Notes: generated by a model not told the origin, from the sequence alone. A DNA stretch of 19,135 nt from Methanosarcina sp. (GCA_024280975.1 JAMXLQ010000163.1:1-19135); one strand, 5' to 3'; positions 1-8,233 are shown, counted from the stretch's first letter. Program-made: numbers and translations.

Positions 1-149
1 TCCATACCCTTAACGGCTCAGGCCTCGCTGTAGGGAGGACTGTGGTTGCGATACTCGAAAACTATCAGCGCGAGGACGGGAGCGTGGAAATTCCTGAGGT
101 TCTCAGGCCATACCTTGGCGGAGCAAAAGAAATTAGTAACGAAGTATAA
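1..149 (+). CDS. serS: Seryl-tRNA synthetase, bacterial type, C-terminal fragment
   Basis: Only the last 48 codons are present; the reading frame begins at position 3 and stops with TAA at 147-149. The fragment contains GSGLAVGRTVVAILENYQ followed by IPEVLRPYLGG, the class II motif 3 and C-terminal tail typical of the common (bacterial-type) SerRS. The arginine in GRT is the motif 3 residue that contacts ATP. The enzyme charges tRNA-Ser with serine in the cytoplasm. Some methanogens carry a rare SerRS instead, and some Methanosarcina carry both types; this fragment is the common type. The 5' part lies outside the window. The gene converges on the GH15 gene on the other strand. Confidence 0.93.
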   Translation, partial: HTLNGSGLAVGRTVVAILENYQREDGSVEIPEVLRPYLGGAKEISNEV

Positions 150-349
150 ACTTAAACTAAAAAAGTCTAAACTTAGACAGAAAGCACAGGAAAGTATATT
201 CCAAAACCACTGTCAACACGAAAAAGCGTGGAAGGAAGGACTAAAAGGCGTAATTTTTCAGTGTTTCCTTATTGCCAGTATCTCTTTTCTTTCTTCGCTT
301 CTTTCATATCTTATTTTGATAAGTAAAGGAACCATTTAATTACTACATT

Positions 350-372
350 CCTCTTTTTCTCCGATTTTTGTT
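350..372 (+). terminator. T-rich terminator tract after serS
   Basis: Two runs of T (353-357 and 364-368) lie about 200 bases after the serS stop and just before the end of the convergent GH15 gene. Archaeal transcription ends at such U-rich tracts without needing a hairpin. The stretch 150-349 contains no convincing gene: an open frame crosses it but begins inside serS out of frame. Confidence 0.4.
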
Positions 373-374
373 CT

Positions 375-2396
375 TCAAATTTCTTCTGGACTCCCAGCTT
401 TTCTGCTGCATATTTTGTCCAAGAGCAGGATGTTATCAAGCATTAGAGATCCACTCCATGCAAGAGGAATTGCCCAGGCAGGTTTGCCTGTAGACTGGTC
501 CACTTGTTCCGGAAGAAGTCCTGTACTGGTTGCTCCGGCAAGAGCCCATTTAAGACATTTAATTCCTTCATTGGTTAGTCTTTTCACGCTTTCATCAAAG
601 CTTTCTTCTTTTCCAGAAGGAGTCTCAGGCGTAGGGGTAAGTACTGCTTTTTCATATGGGAGTTCAAGGGCAAGGGTAAACATTGCTTCCGAAAGCCAGA
701 GAGTGGTTACTACCCACGGGTTTCCGTTTATGTAACTGTCATTTTCATATCTTTTAATGCCATAGTTGAGACCGAAAGATACTGAGAGCTTTTTTTGAAT
801 GTTTTCTATCATGAACTTGATCATATCCCTCTCTATAGGGTCTTTTGGAGAGAGCATTCCAAAAGGAACATAGGTGCCAAGAATGCTTGCATCGACGGTT
901 TTGTCCAGTTTTTCGTTAATAACTCCTTTTGCAAAGTAGCCTTCCTGAAGCCAGAAACGATCAATCGTAGCCTGTTTGATGAATTCCGCCCTCTTCTTCC
1001 AGCGCCTTGCCATGCCAGCTTCCCCATTTTCTTCAGCCAGGTGAGAAGCACCCATGAGCCCAGCATAAATTGAAGCATTTGTATATGTAAAAATTCCGTA
1101 GTAAGTTTCCCAGAGATCCATACAGCTTTCGTGAAGGCCTGACTTGGTCCGCTTCATAAGATATTCGGCAGCCCTGAGTATAGAAACCCAGACCTCTTCA
1201 AGAAACTCAGCTTTCTTCAGGCCTTCAAGAGCCCTGTAATAAACATCCATAGCATAGAGCGTGGATCCGGTTTCATCTATTTGAGTCGAGTAATCAAAAT
1301 TGCCCCAGGAGGGAGCTATATCCCCATTGAGCCAGTAACGTTGAAACCAAGAGCCATCAGGAAGCTGAGTCCGGATGCACCATTTAAAAAACATGTCGCA
1401 ATACTCTGGATAACCGGAATGCTTTAGTGCAAGCACGATTTCTGCGGCATCTCTGTTCCAGCAGAATCCATATCCTCCACATTTCTCGAAATTAGAGTCA
1501 AACTCCGGAGCAGCTACAAAAGATCCATATTCGCGGTCATTAAGGAGGTAAAGCATGAGAAAAGCCCGGTTGTAGGCATTGAACAGTTCCTGGCGCAGGT
1601 TATCGTATCCCTCAAGCCCTGGCATTTTGAGCACTTGCTTTCTAGAAAGCAACATAACCCAATGTTCTCGCGTCTTTTCGAAAACGTATTCCAGAGGCAA
1701 TTTTGAGAGCTCGTGTATTCTCTTATACAGGAGGCGTCTGGAAGACGCAGCTCCTATGAGGATAACAAACTCGTTTGCTCCATCAGCCTCCAGTTCAAGG
1801 TCCCATCCAGCCGCATTATTAATATTTCCTATATCTTCTTTATTCCCCTGGAGTTTTCCATCTTCCATATCAAATTTAGAATTGGTCCACCATATGGTAT
1901 CCATTGCCTTGCCTATCTGCCATTCAGTAAATTCCGGGAGGGAGTAAATCCCGATACAATAATTTTGCCAGTATTGTACGAGCAGGTGAGTATCGGTATC
2001 ACAAAAACCGGAATTTTTCTTGGATGTTTCCCCTACGTTGAAATTAGAATAATAGAAGAATTTTCCTGAGATCTTTTTCTGAGACTGGACCTTAAATCTG
2101 CGGATAAGGACAGGGACGTCGGGATGTACTAGATCAAGAATGGAAATTCGGATTCCCGAATCATGATAAAGTTTTGTGGATACTATGTTGGTGTCTTCGA
2201 TGTAATTCTGGATACAGTGCCAATCGTTATCGTTTGTCCAGAGAAGTTTTTCCCCTGTATGAATACAGGCGACGGATTCCTCAACATGTTGGGCATGGTC
2301 TCGACGGGGGTAGAAAAAGCCCAAGATTTCTCCTTTTCTCCCCATTGTTACAAGCAGCTCGTCATTTCCGAGAATGACATTGGGTTGCCTTATCAC
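375..2396 (-). CDS. Glycoside hydrolase family 15 (glucoamylase-like) enzyme
   Basis: 673 residues. GH15 enzymes release glucose from alpha-glucans, dextrins or related alpha-glucosides by inversion. An N-terminal beta-rich super-sandwich domain (about 1-250) precedes an (alpha/alpha)6 barrel (about 265-665). Visible family motifs are GYGFCWNRDAAE (308-319), QIDETGSTLYAM (372-383), DLWE (427-430) with E430 as predicted general acid, NPWVVTTLWLSEA (559-571), and LPEQVD (628-633) with E630 as predicted general base, so the active site looks complete. There is no signal peptide, so it is probably cytoplasmic and acts on stored glycogen. The start codon is GTG at 2396, overlapping the stop of the upstream ACT-V4R gene by 4 bp (2393-2396), which implies translational coupling. 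It is the last gene of the operon. Exact substrate (glycogen, maltodextrin, isomaltose or trehalose) cannot be read from the sequence. Confidence 0.9.
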   Translation of the reverse strand: MIRQPNVILGNDELLVTMGRKGEILGFFYPRRDHAQHVEESVACIHTGEKLLWTNDNDWHCIQNYIEDTNIVSTKLYHDSGIRISILDLVHPDVPVLIRRFKVQSQKKISGKFFYYSNFNVGETSKKNSGFCDTDTHLLVQYWQNYCIGIYSLPEFTEWQIGKAMDTIWWTNSKFDMEDGKLQGNKEDIGNINNAAGWDLELEADGANEFVILIGAASSRRLLYKRIHELSKLPLEYVFEKTREHWVMLLSRKQVLKMPGLEGYDNLRQELFNAYNRAFLMLYLLNDREYGSFVAAPEFDSNFEKCGGYGFCWNRDAAEIVLALKHSGYPEYCDMFFKWCIRTQLPDGSWFQRYWLNGDIAPSWGNFDYSTQIDETGSTLYAMDVYYRALEGLKKAEFLEEVWVSILRAAEYLMKRTKSGLHESCMDLWETYYGIFTYTNASIYAGLMGASHLAEENGEAGMARRWKKRAEFIKQATIDRFWLQEGYFAKGVINEKLDKTVDASILGTYVPFGMLSPKDPIERDMIKFMIENIQKKLSVSFGLNYGIKRYENDSYINGNPWVVTTLWLSEAMFTLALELPYEKAVLTPTPETPSGKEESFDESVKRLTNEGIKCLKWALAGATSTGLLPEQVDQSTGKPAWAIPLAWSGSLMLDNILLLDKICSRKAGSPEEI

Positions 2397-3202
2397 CGTG
2401 TGTCCCCTCTCAACTGGTATTCTTGGCTTGTACCGCCCGACGGTGCCGGCGAGATTATGTGTTCACAGACCTTCTTTCCTGTAGCTTTACAGCTTACCTC
2501 CCTCACACTTATGTTTTTCCCAAAATACTCGGTCAAGTAACCTGCAAAATAGCCGCTCATAAAGGCACAAACTGGCTGGTCCGATCCTCCGTAAACATCA
2601 GCTATAAAAGAATCTTTCACAATGATCTTTCCCTCGCAAGTCTTGGGATCACATTCAATTTCTAGAATTCCCCAACCCACAGCCCTGTAAAGTTCCGCAA
2701 GCATGCTTGCAAAATTACTGTCATCAAGGTTCAGAATACTCTTGAAATACTTTGCTGCATGAATCCCTCCTTTAAGTCCTGAAAGAGTGAGAAGTCCCTC
2801 GGCATGTGGCGCATTCTGGTTGAGAGTTTTAATGATATCGACAAGGGTAAGTGCCCTTGCCATAACTCCCCTGACTCCGAGAACGTTAAGAGGGAAGTCC
2901 ACGGAATAAACCAGCCCATAATTTGAAATTCCGTACTCTACCTCGCTTACAACGTCAAGCTCTTTTATCTTTTGGGCGAACTCCTCTGGATTCACATTTT
3001 TATCAAGTTCGGTAAATACTGAATATTCTCCTGTGTTCTGTGTAATATTATCCAGATGACCGAACATAACGAATGCATTTTCTTTTTCAAGAAAATCAGT
3101 TATTAAAGATAAAGATCCGGGTTCTTTCGAATAGATTATTTTAAACCATACAATCTGCGAGCTTTCATTGAAACCTGCAAACATGAATAAATCCCTAACC
3201 AT
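2393..3202 (-). CDS. ACT-like domain plus V4R (4-vinyl reductase) domain protein, probable ligand sensor
   Basis: 269 residues. The N-terminal part (about 17-95) has an ACT-like amino acid or small-ligand binding pattern (FKIIYSKEPGSLSLITDFL). The C-terminal part (about 140-252) matches V4R, with GWGILEIECD, a long SGYFAGYLTEYFGK helix and the ending VREVSCKATGKKVCEHII. Cysteines are at 184, 189, 212, 238 and 246; the C238/C246 pair is the conserved V4R ending. V4R domains are known as small-molecule or metal-binding regulatory modules, related to the bacteriochlorophyll protein BchJ. No DNA-binding domain is visible, so it may act by protein contact. It starts with ATG at 3202 behind GGGAG with a 9-base spacer. 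It lies 38 bases after the intact GH57 gene and overlaps the GH15 gene by 4 bp. The inferred role is to sense a metabolite and modulate glucan breakdown. Confidence 0.8.
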   Translation of the reverse strand: MVRDLFMFAGFNESSQIVWFKIIYSKEPGSLSLITDFLEKENAFVMFGHLDNITQNTGEYSVFTELDKNVNPEEFAQKIKELDVVSEVEYGISNYGLVYSVDFPLNVLGVRGVMARALTLVDIIKTLNQNAPHAEGLLTLSGLKGGIHAAKYFKSILNLDDSNFASMLAELYRAVGWGILEIECDPKTCEGKIIVKDSFIADVYGGSDQPVCAFMSGYFAGYLTEYFGKNISVREVSCKATGKKVCEHIISPAPSGGTSQEYQLRGDTR

Positions 3203-3240
3203 ATGACTCGACTCCCATAAATTAGTATATGTGCATAGAA

Positions 3241-4437
3241 TTAAGCTATTGCGCTAAGTTTCCTGAATACCTGTGCTTTGAAATCCATAAGTACAGCCAT
3301 GAAATTAACCGCTGCATCGAAAGGCGTTGAATGAACACTGAAGTATGAATGCACATCCCCGTCTCCGAGCCATTTGGTACACATATAGTAGTAATGATCC
3401 GAAGTCAGCAGGTGCTTCCATATACGCAGGATGTCTGGATCTTCTGTTTTTCTAACAAAGGGCTCAAGTAGCTTTATCTCTTCAAAGCAACGCCTTTGCA
3501 TGTCGTTACCAAGCCACGCACTGGTATCGCGTTCCATATCAGCCCAAGAAATTGTGGAGAAGTCTCCGATATCGATTTCAGCGACAGGGGAATATTTCTC
3601 GACAAGCTCGATAGGGGTGCTGAAGCTCAGGCGAGTTTTGAGCACTTCCCTGGGAAGCTTTTGCAGAAATGAAAATATCCCAGTTTCTTCCCATTGATGC
3701 TCCCCAAAGGTTTCATAATCCATGAAAATATTAACGCAGTCTTCATTAATTCCTGAAGCCCATGATGCCCATTTTTCCGCAGTCATAGGATATCCTTCCC
3801 ACCACCTTGCCGAGAACCGGTATCCTATGTCGTCACTCAGCTTGTAATTCCTGAAGATAATAGGAAGTCCCAAACCTTTTGCCTTGTAAAGCACGTTGGG
3901 AGATCTTCCATCAAGCATACGCTCCGCACCTTCAGTAAGGATCGCCCTGTACCCAAGATCCGAAACAATCTTCGCGATCGTATTATTGTAAAGCAATTCG
4001 GTATTTCGGAACACCTGAGGTTTAACTCCCAGAAGGTCAAACATAAGTTCTCTGTGTTCTTTTATCTCCTCGACAAATTCGGTTTTATCTTCAAAAAGAC
4101 TTGAAAGAGAATGATAAAAGGTTTCATCCAGGAATTCCACTGCTCCCGTTTCTGCCATCTGTCGGAAATCTTCGAGAACATCTTTTTCCCAGAGTTCGCA
4201 TTGTTCAAGTAGAGTCCCGGTAACAGAGAGAGAAAACCTGAATTCTCCTTTATAATCGTCAAGGGAATCCAGAAGGATCCTGTTTGCAGGAATATAGCAT
4301 TTTTGGGCTACTCTTTCAAAAATCTCCCTGTTGCTTCTCTCATCAAAATAGCGAAAAAAACCTGATCGTTCATCAGGCCAGAACCTGCGCAGCCTGAACG
4401 GTTGATGTGCCTGGAAATACATGCAAATTGATGTCAT
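3241..4437 (-). CDS. Glycoside hydrolase family 57 protein (alpha-amylase/glucanotransferase-like), intact active site
   Basis: 398 residues. GH57 enzymes are retaining amylases, amylopullulanases, branching enzymes or 4-alpha-glucanotransferases. The N-terminal ICMYFQAHQPFRLRRF (residues 4-19) contains the conserved HQP of motif 1. FRNTELLYNN (143-152) carries the predicted nucleophile E147. IFMDYETFGEHQW (237-249) carries the predicted general acid D240. The length of about 400 residues fits the short archaeal GH57 group annotated as alpha-amylase. ATG at 4437 overlaps the stop of the paralogue upstream by 4 bp, and GGAGGAGG stands just before the start. There is no signal peptide, so it is likely cytoplasmic. 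It probably makes internal cuts or transfers in glycogen, leaving chains for the GH15 enzyme of the same operon. Specificity is not settled by sequence alone. Confidence 0.9.
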   Translation of the reverse strand: MTSICMYFQAHQPFRLRRFWPDERSGFFRYFDERSNREIFERVAQKCYIPANRILLDSLDDYKGEFRFSLSVTGTLLEQCELWEKDVLEDFRQMAETGAVEFLDETFYHSLSSLFEDKTEFVEEIKEHRELMFDLLGVKPQVFRNTELLYNNTIAKIVSDLGYRAILTEGAERMLDGRSPNVLYKAKGLGLPIIFRNYKLSDDIGYRFSARWWEGYPMTAEKWASWASGINEDCVNIFMDYETFGEHQWEETGIFSFLQKLPREVLKTRLSFSTPIELVEKYSPVAEIDIGDFSTISWADMERDTSAWLGNDMQRRCFEEIKLLEPFVRKTEDPDILRIWKHLLTSDHYYYMCTKWLGDGDVHSYFSVHSTPFDAAVNFMAVLMDFKAQVFRKLSAIA

Positions 4438-5570
4438 GCACCCTCCTCCAGAACAGCTCTCCTGAAATCGGAAAGAATGGAAAAATAGTTTACAGCCCGT
4501 TCATACCCTTCCCTGATATTTCCAGAATTCATGGAAAAAAAGATTTCACTCTGCTGCAGGTAACCAAATACCTGTCTAAGTTTTCGATAATCCTTATTTT
4601 CCTCAAGCTCTGAGAGTTCCTCTCCAATTCTTACCAGTTCTCGCAGGTAAAGCTGCTGAGCATGATTTCCTACCGCGTTATGCATCCCATAACGGATTGT
4701 TTGTCCGGTTCTCAGAGTAGGGAGTCTTACAGGCGCAAATTTTCTCACAGCCTCAGATGGCGTTAGCATCTCAATACCTCTGGCTTTGAGGGCTTCTGGA
4801 AAAACTCGGATAAAATCAGTTATCATACTTTGATTTTTGTAATGGAAGCAGAGATTTGCATAATTAAAATAAAGGGTCAGGGTGTCGCCTTCCATGCTGG
4901 CAATCCAGTCTGCGAACTTTTCTGGAATTAGAGGATATCCTTGCCAGTTTTTTTCCGAAAAACGCAGTTCTAGATCTTCGCTAAGGTTAATATGCCTCAA
5001 CAAAGTAGGAAGATGATTTTCAAAGACGTGTACAGGGCCATATCCATTCATAAGGTTCCTGGATCCCTCGGCAATAAGACACTTGAAACCCAACCCGGAA
5101 AGAATCTTCCCTACTCTTTCAGTGTATAGAAGCTCCGTGTTTACGAATGTCTCGGGGGTAATACCAAATACTTCCCGAAGCAGTTCCCTGTACAGAAGTA
5201 CTTCATCCTTAAACCAAGAGAGATCGGGATACAGCGAACTCAGAGAGTGATAAATACAGCTCCCTGTAAATTCCACGCTCCCAGTTTCCTCAAGTTCATG
5301 GAAAGACTCTATAAGCTCGGGGTCCCATTGACACTGTTCAAGAAACGGCCCGGAAAGATCAAAGGAATATCTCCCCCCCCTTTCTATGGATTCTAGAACC
5401 AAATCATTAAGGCGTAGAAGTTGCCGGCTTGTTTTTAAAAATTTGGAGAAAATATTATTCCGGTCAAAATAGCGATCGACCTCAGGCACCCCGAAAAAAC
5501 CCTCTACAGGCCAGTACCATTTGGGACTGTAAGGCAGATGCACTCCCATACAGATGCATACAGCTTTCAT
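4434..5570 (-). CDS. Degenerate GH57 paralogue, probable pseudoenzyme
   Basis: 378 residues, clearly homologous along its whole length to the next gene (LSGPFLEQC, IYHSLSSLYPDLS, TFVNTELLYTERVGKIL, NWQGYPLIPEKFADW). It keeps the predicted nucleophile E146 in NTELLY. The region matching FMDYETFGEHQ reads YFNYANLCFHY, so the general acid Asp is replaced by Asn236 (codon AAT) and the following ETFGE is lost. Motif 1 HQP has become HLP (11-13). It is therefore probably unable to carry out normal GH57 hydrolysis and may bind glucan or regulate its partner. It is the first gene of the operon, starts with ATG at 5570 with only a weak ribosome binding site, and ends in a 4-bp ATGA overlap with the active paralogue. 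Matched synthesis in a 1:1 ratio, as for a heteromer, is plausible. The frame is intact over its whole length, which argues against simple decay. Confidence 0.82.
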   Translation of the reverse strand: MKAVCICMGVHLPYSPKWYWPVEGFFGVPEVDRYFDRNNIFSKFLKTSRQLLRLNDLVLESIERGGRYSFDLSGPFLEQCQWDPELIESFHELEETGSVEFTGSCIYHSLSSLYPDLSWFKDEVLLYRELLREVFGITPETFVNTELLYTERVGKILSGLGFKCLIAEGSRNLMNGYGPVHVFENHLPTLLRHINLSEDLELRFSEKNWQGYPLIPEKFADWIASMEGDTLTLYFNYANLCFHYKNQSMITDFIRVFPEALKARGIEMLTPSEAVRKFAPVRLPTLRTGQTIRYGMHNAVGNHAQQLYLRELVRIGEELSELEENKDYRKLRQVFGYLQQSEIFFSMNSGNIREGYERAVNYFSILSDFRRAVLEEGA

Positions 5571-5627
5571 AACACAGTAATCTAGTGCGGAAACCTACTA
5601 AAAACTATTGTTTAGCTTAACTCAAGA

Positions 5628-5640
5628 CTATTTTTATGTC
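5628..5640 (-). promoter_or_regulatory. Possible TATA element of the glucan operon
   Basis: The minus strand reads acataaaaatag here, about 60-70 bases before the ATG at 5570. An archaeal start site 25 bases downstream would leave a leader of roughly 35-40 nt. This is judged by eye only; the surrounding DNA is AT-rich, so chance matches are common. Confidence 0.28.
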
Positions 5641-5773
5641 AAATCTGAACTTTCAGCGAGATCAAAAAATAATAGAAGAAATGGAACGACTCAGAGGTAA
5701 AAGGATCAGCTTAGATTGAAAACAGCTTAAAAGGTAAGATAAGTATATCCATTTTAATTGGAAGCAAAGAAAA

Positions 5774-5820
5774 TCTTGTACTCCCAAAACAAGACGTGGG
5801 CGGAAAAGCCGTAGTCTTGT
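5774..5820 (-). terminator. Two mutually exclusive hairpins downstream of purL
   Basis: acaagac (5789-5795) can pair with gtcttgt (5814-5820), with an inner ggc/gcc stem at 5799-5801 and 5808-5810. The same acaaga segment can instead pair with tcttgt (5774-5779). On the minus strand the larger stem is followed by TTTTGGG and later TTTTCTTTG, so it may end the purL transcript about 100 bases after the stop. It also lies about 220 bases before the glucan operon and could be part of a long leader. The stems are visible in the sequence; their function is inferred. Confidence 0.35.
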
Positions 5821-5863
5821 AAATTATCCCACTTGAATGAAACTTACTTACAATAATATCTAA

Positions 5864-5922
5864 ATCAGCCCTCTTGAGCGAAGCGAAAAGGGCTACGTCC
5901 TCCCGAGACGAGACTCGGGAGG
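5864..5922 (+). repeat. GC-rich hairpin repeat, copy 1, abutting the purL stop codon
   Basis: The element has an outer stem agccct/agggct (5867-5872 with 5889-5894) and a perfect 9-bp stem cctcccgag/ctcgggagg (5899-5907 with 5914-5922, loop acgaga). Positions 5864-5919 match the reverse complement of 8301-8356 at 55 of 56 bases; the only difference is 5895 against 8325. It is much richer in GC than its surroundings and ends one base before the purL stop codon (5924-5926). It could stabilise the 3' end of the purL mRNA. It resembles dispersed small repeats known from Methanosarcina genomes, though its copy number elsewhere cannot be seen here. Confidence 0.85.
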
Positions 5923-5923
5923 G

Positions 5924-8071
5924 TCATCCCATCATAAACCTTGTAAGGCTGCCGTATGCATCGGAGATTTCTTTGAGGAAGAGGGAAATCTCGAAATCTT
6001 TTCCTTTAACCTCAAGTGAATTGCCTCCAACCTTACCGATTATGGTATGAGGCACATCTTTGAGAATTTCCAGCACAGCCTCTGGTTCGTCTGTGGCAAG
6101 CAGTGCTCTTGCTGGAGCTTCTGAGAATAACAGCTCCTCAGCTTTCATTTCTGCAATTTCACTCAGATCTACCTTTGCACCGGAGTTCCTGCACATCCTT
6201 GCAAGTCCTGCAGCAATTCCTCCAAGGGAAAGGTCATGTGCCGAACTGAGTTTTCCACTTCTTGCAGCTTCAATAACGGCTTTTATGACTTTGGGAGCAT
6301 TTTTAGGAACAGAAGGAACTTTTCCGGCATTCGGGGCTCCAAAACAGGAATAATATTCGGAACCTCCCATGTCCGCAGTTGTTTCGCCTACCAGGATAAT
6401 GGTGTCTCCAGATTTTGCAAAGAAGCCTGAAGGAAGAAGAGTTTCAAGGTCGACTTTCCCTATTATTCCAATTGAGGGAGTTGGGGGAATTGCAGTCTTA
6501 AACTCATCGCTTTCATTGTAAAGGGAAACATTTCCTCCCACGACCGGGATTGAGAGTTCCCTTGCCCCGTCTCCAAGCCCAAGTACGGCGTTTTTGAATT
6601 GCCAGTAAATTTCCGGGCGATCGGGATTTCCAAAGTTCAGACAGTTTACAATCGCAAGTCCATCGGCCCCTTTTACTGCAAGGTTCATGGCATTTTCAAT
6701 TACTGCAGTCTTTCCTCCGTTATAGGGATCAAGAAGGGTAGCTCTTGGATGGCAGCCGCAGGAAAGCGCGATTCCTTTTTTATCAGTGATCTTGAGCACG
6801 CCAGAATCTTCTCCAGGCTTAACAACGGTTCTCAACTGAACTTCATGGTCATACTGCCTGTAGATCCATTCCTTTGAGGCAATATTATAGGAAGACAGAA
6901 CTTTCAGAAAAGCTGCTTTCAGATCTTCCGGAGTTTCAGGGACTTTATCTTCTTGAACCTGAGAAATGGGAGCTACTGAGGGTTTTTCACAGGTTGGAGC
7001 TCCATCTGTCAGCAAATCTATTGGAATATCCGCAACAACTTCCCCTTTGAACTCAACGGTATAGTTTGGTTCCTCTGTCAGATACCCCACTACAGCTCCA
7101 TTAAGGTCGTATTTTGCTACCAGAGCAAGTACAGCATCGACATCTTCAGGAGCTACTTCAAAGACCATGCGTTCCTGAGACTCTGCAAGCAGGATTTCGT
7201 AAGCATTCATATTGGGTTCGCGTTGTGGGACTGCGTCTGCGATGATCCGAGCTCCGAGTCCTCCTTTCGCAGCCAGTTCCGAGCTTGCTCCTCCAAGACC
7301 AGCGGCTCCAAGGTCTTTGCAGGATTTTATATAACCTTTGGCCATTGCTTCCAGCGTCATTTCGATTACAAGCTTTTCGGTATATGGGTCTCCTACCTGA
7401 ACACTTGGACGGTCTTCAGCTTCAGCTGATTCGGAAAGGTCCCTGGAAGCAAAGGAAGCTCCTCCAAGTCCGTCTCTTCCTGTACTTGAACCTGCGAGCA
7501 CAAGCTTGTTTCCGGCTCTCTGGGAGCGAGCAGTTATGATATCCTCTTCTTTACAGAGCCCTACTGCAACTACATTTACAAGAGGGTTTCCACTGTATTT
7601 TCGGTCAAAGAAAGTCTCCCCATTAACCACAGGCACTCCTATACAGTTTCCATACCCTGCAATTCCCTTAATTATCTGCTCGAAAAGGAAAAGGTTTTTT
7701 GGAGTGTCCAGAGGCCCGAAATAGAGAGGGTCCATAAGGGCTATGGGACGAGCTCCCATGGAGATTATATCCCTTACAATGCCTCCTATACCGGTAGCAG
7801 CTCCGTTGTAGGGGTCAACATATGAAGGGTGATTATGGCTTTCCATACCTATGGCAAGCACGTATCCATCTTCGAATCTGATAATTGCAGCATCGTCTCC
7901 GGGGCCGATAATCACATTTTCGCCCGTACTAGTAAAAGTTTTCAGGAGAGGAGCACTTGAGCGGTAGGAACAGTGTTCGCTCCATAAGTTTAAAAAGCAG
8001 CCCTGTTCTACCAGGGTGGGCTCTCGCCCGAGTTCTTTTTTAATGATCTTAAGATCTTCTTCAGGTAACAT
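5924..8071 (-). CDS. purL: Phosphoribosylformylglycinamidine synthase subunit PurL
   Basis: 715 residues, the length of the small-type PurL of archaea and Gram-positive bacteria, which works with separate PurS and PurQ subunits rather than as a fused 1300-residue enzyme. It converts FGAR, ATP and ammonia from glutamine into FGAM in step 4 of purine synthesis. Visible motifs are LWSEHCSYRSS with catalytic-region H33, GPGDDAA (56-62), ESHNHPS (77-83), the glycine-rich GIGGIVRDI, and the second-half AIR-synthase-like segments NCLNFGNPDRPE, GGNVSLYNE and SSAHDLSLGG. The start is ATG at 8071 followed by LPEEDLKIIKKELG. The neighbours are not purine genes, so it is a single-gene unit. Its stop codon touches the GC-rich repeat, and a related repeat lies upstream of its promoter. 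Confidence 0.97.
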   Translation of the reverse strand: MLPEEDLKIIKKELGREPTLVEQGCFLNLWSEHCSYRSSAPLLKTFTSTGENVIIGPGDDAAIIRFEDGYVLAIGMESHNHPSYVDPYNGAATGIGGIVRDIISMGARPIALMDPLYFGPLDTPKNLFLFEQIIKGIAGYGNCIGVPVVNGETFFDRKYSGNPLVNVVAVGLCKEEDIITARSQRAGNKLVLAGSSTGRDGLGGASFASRDLSESAEAEDRPSVQVGDPYTEKLVIEMTLEAMAKGYIKSCKDLGAAGLGGASSELAAKGGLGARIIADAVPQREPNMNAYEILLAESQERMVFEVAPEDVDAVLALVAKYDLNGAVVGYLTEEPNYTVEFKGEVVADIPIDLLTDGAPTCEKPSVAPISQVQEDKVPETPEDLKAAFLKVLSSYNIASKEWIYRQYDHEVQLRTVVKPGEDSGVLKITDKKGIALSCGCHPRATLLDPYNGGKTAVIENAMNLAVKGADGLAIVNCLNFGNPDRPEIYWQFKNAVLGLGDGARELSIPVVGGNVSLYNESDEFKTAIPPTPSIGIIGKVDLETLLPSGFFAKSGDTIILVGETTADMGGSEYYSCFGAPNAGKVPSVPKNAPKVIKAVIEAARSGKLSSAHDLSLGGIAAGLARMCRNSGAKVDLSEIAEMKAEELLFSEAPARALLATDEPEAVLEILKDVPHTIIGKVGGNSLEVKGKDFEISLFLKEISDAYGSLTRFMMG

Positions 8072-8210
8072 TGCCTTGCCTCTGATACTTAGTCCTTTTT
8101 TGGATGCCGAAGCTTTGGTTTTTCTTGGTTTTTCTTTAATAGATTATTCCCTTAAATTCAAGATATTCAGTATTAGCGTTAACAGTCTATGCCGACATAA
8201 AGGGATAGGG

Positions 8211-8226
8211 ATTAAATAAATATTTC
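8211..8226 (-). promoter_or_regulatory. Possible TATA element of purL
   Basis: The minus strand reads aaatatttatttaat here, about 140 bases before the purL ATG. It sits directly beside the first partial repeat unit at 8234, so the repeat array lies immediately upstream of the promoter. Judged by eye in AT-rich DNA. Confidence 0.3.
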
Positions 8227-8233
8227 TAACCCG

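Larger units (their letters stand above)
5571..5923. other. Intergenic region between purL and the GH57 operon
   Basis: This spacer holds the presumed operon promoter near 5630, a 27-codon open frame at 5636-5719 (plus strand, no ribosome binding site, probably chance), overlapping alternative hairpins at 5774-5820, and the GC-rich repeat element at 5864-5922 touching the purL stop codon. No other gene is seen. Confidence 0.6.

Noticed and set aside
46..339. 97-codon open frame crossing the serS end, with a hydrophobic C-terminus
   Set aside because: Its first third is out of frame inside serS, there is no ribosome binding site, and the rest is low-complexity; the hydrophobic run is what T-rich DNA encodes by chance.
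5636..5719. 27-codon frame beginning MSNLNFQRDQ on the plus strand
   Set aside because: Short, without a ribosome binding site, and lying in the leader of the opposite-strand glucan operon.
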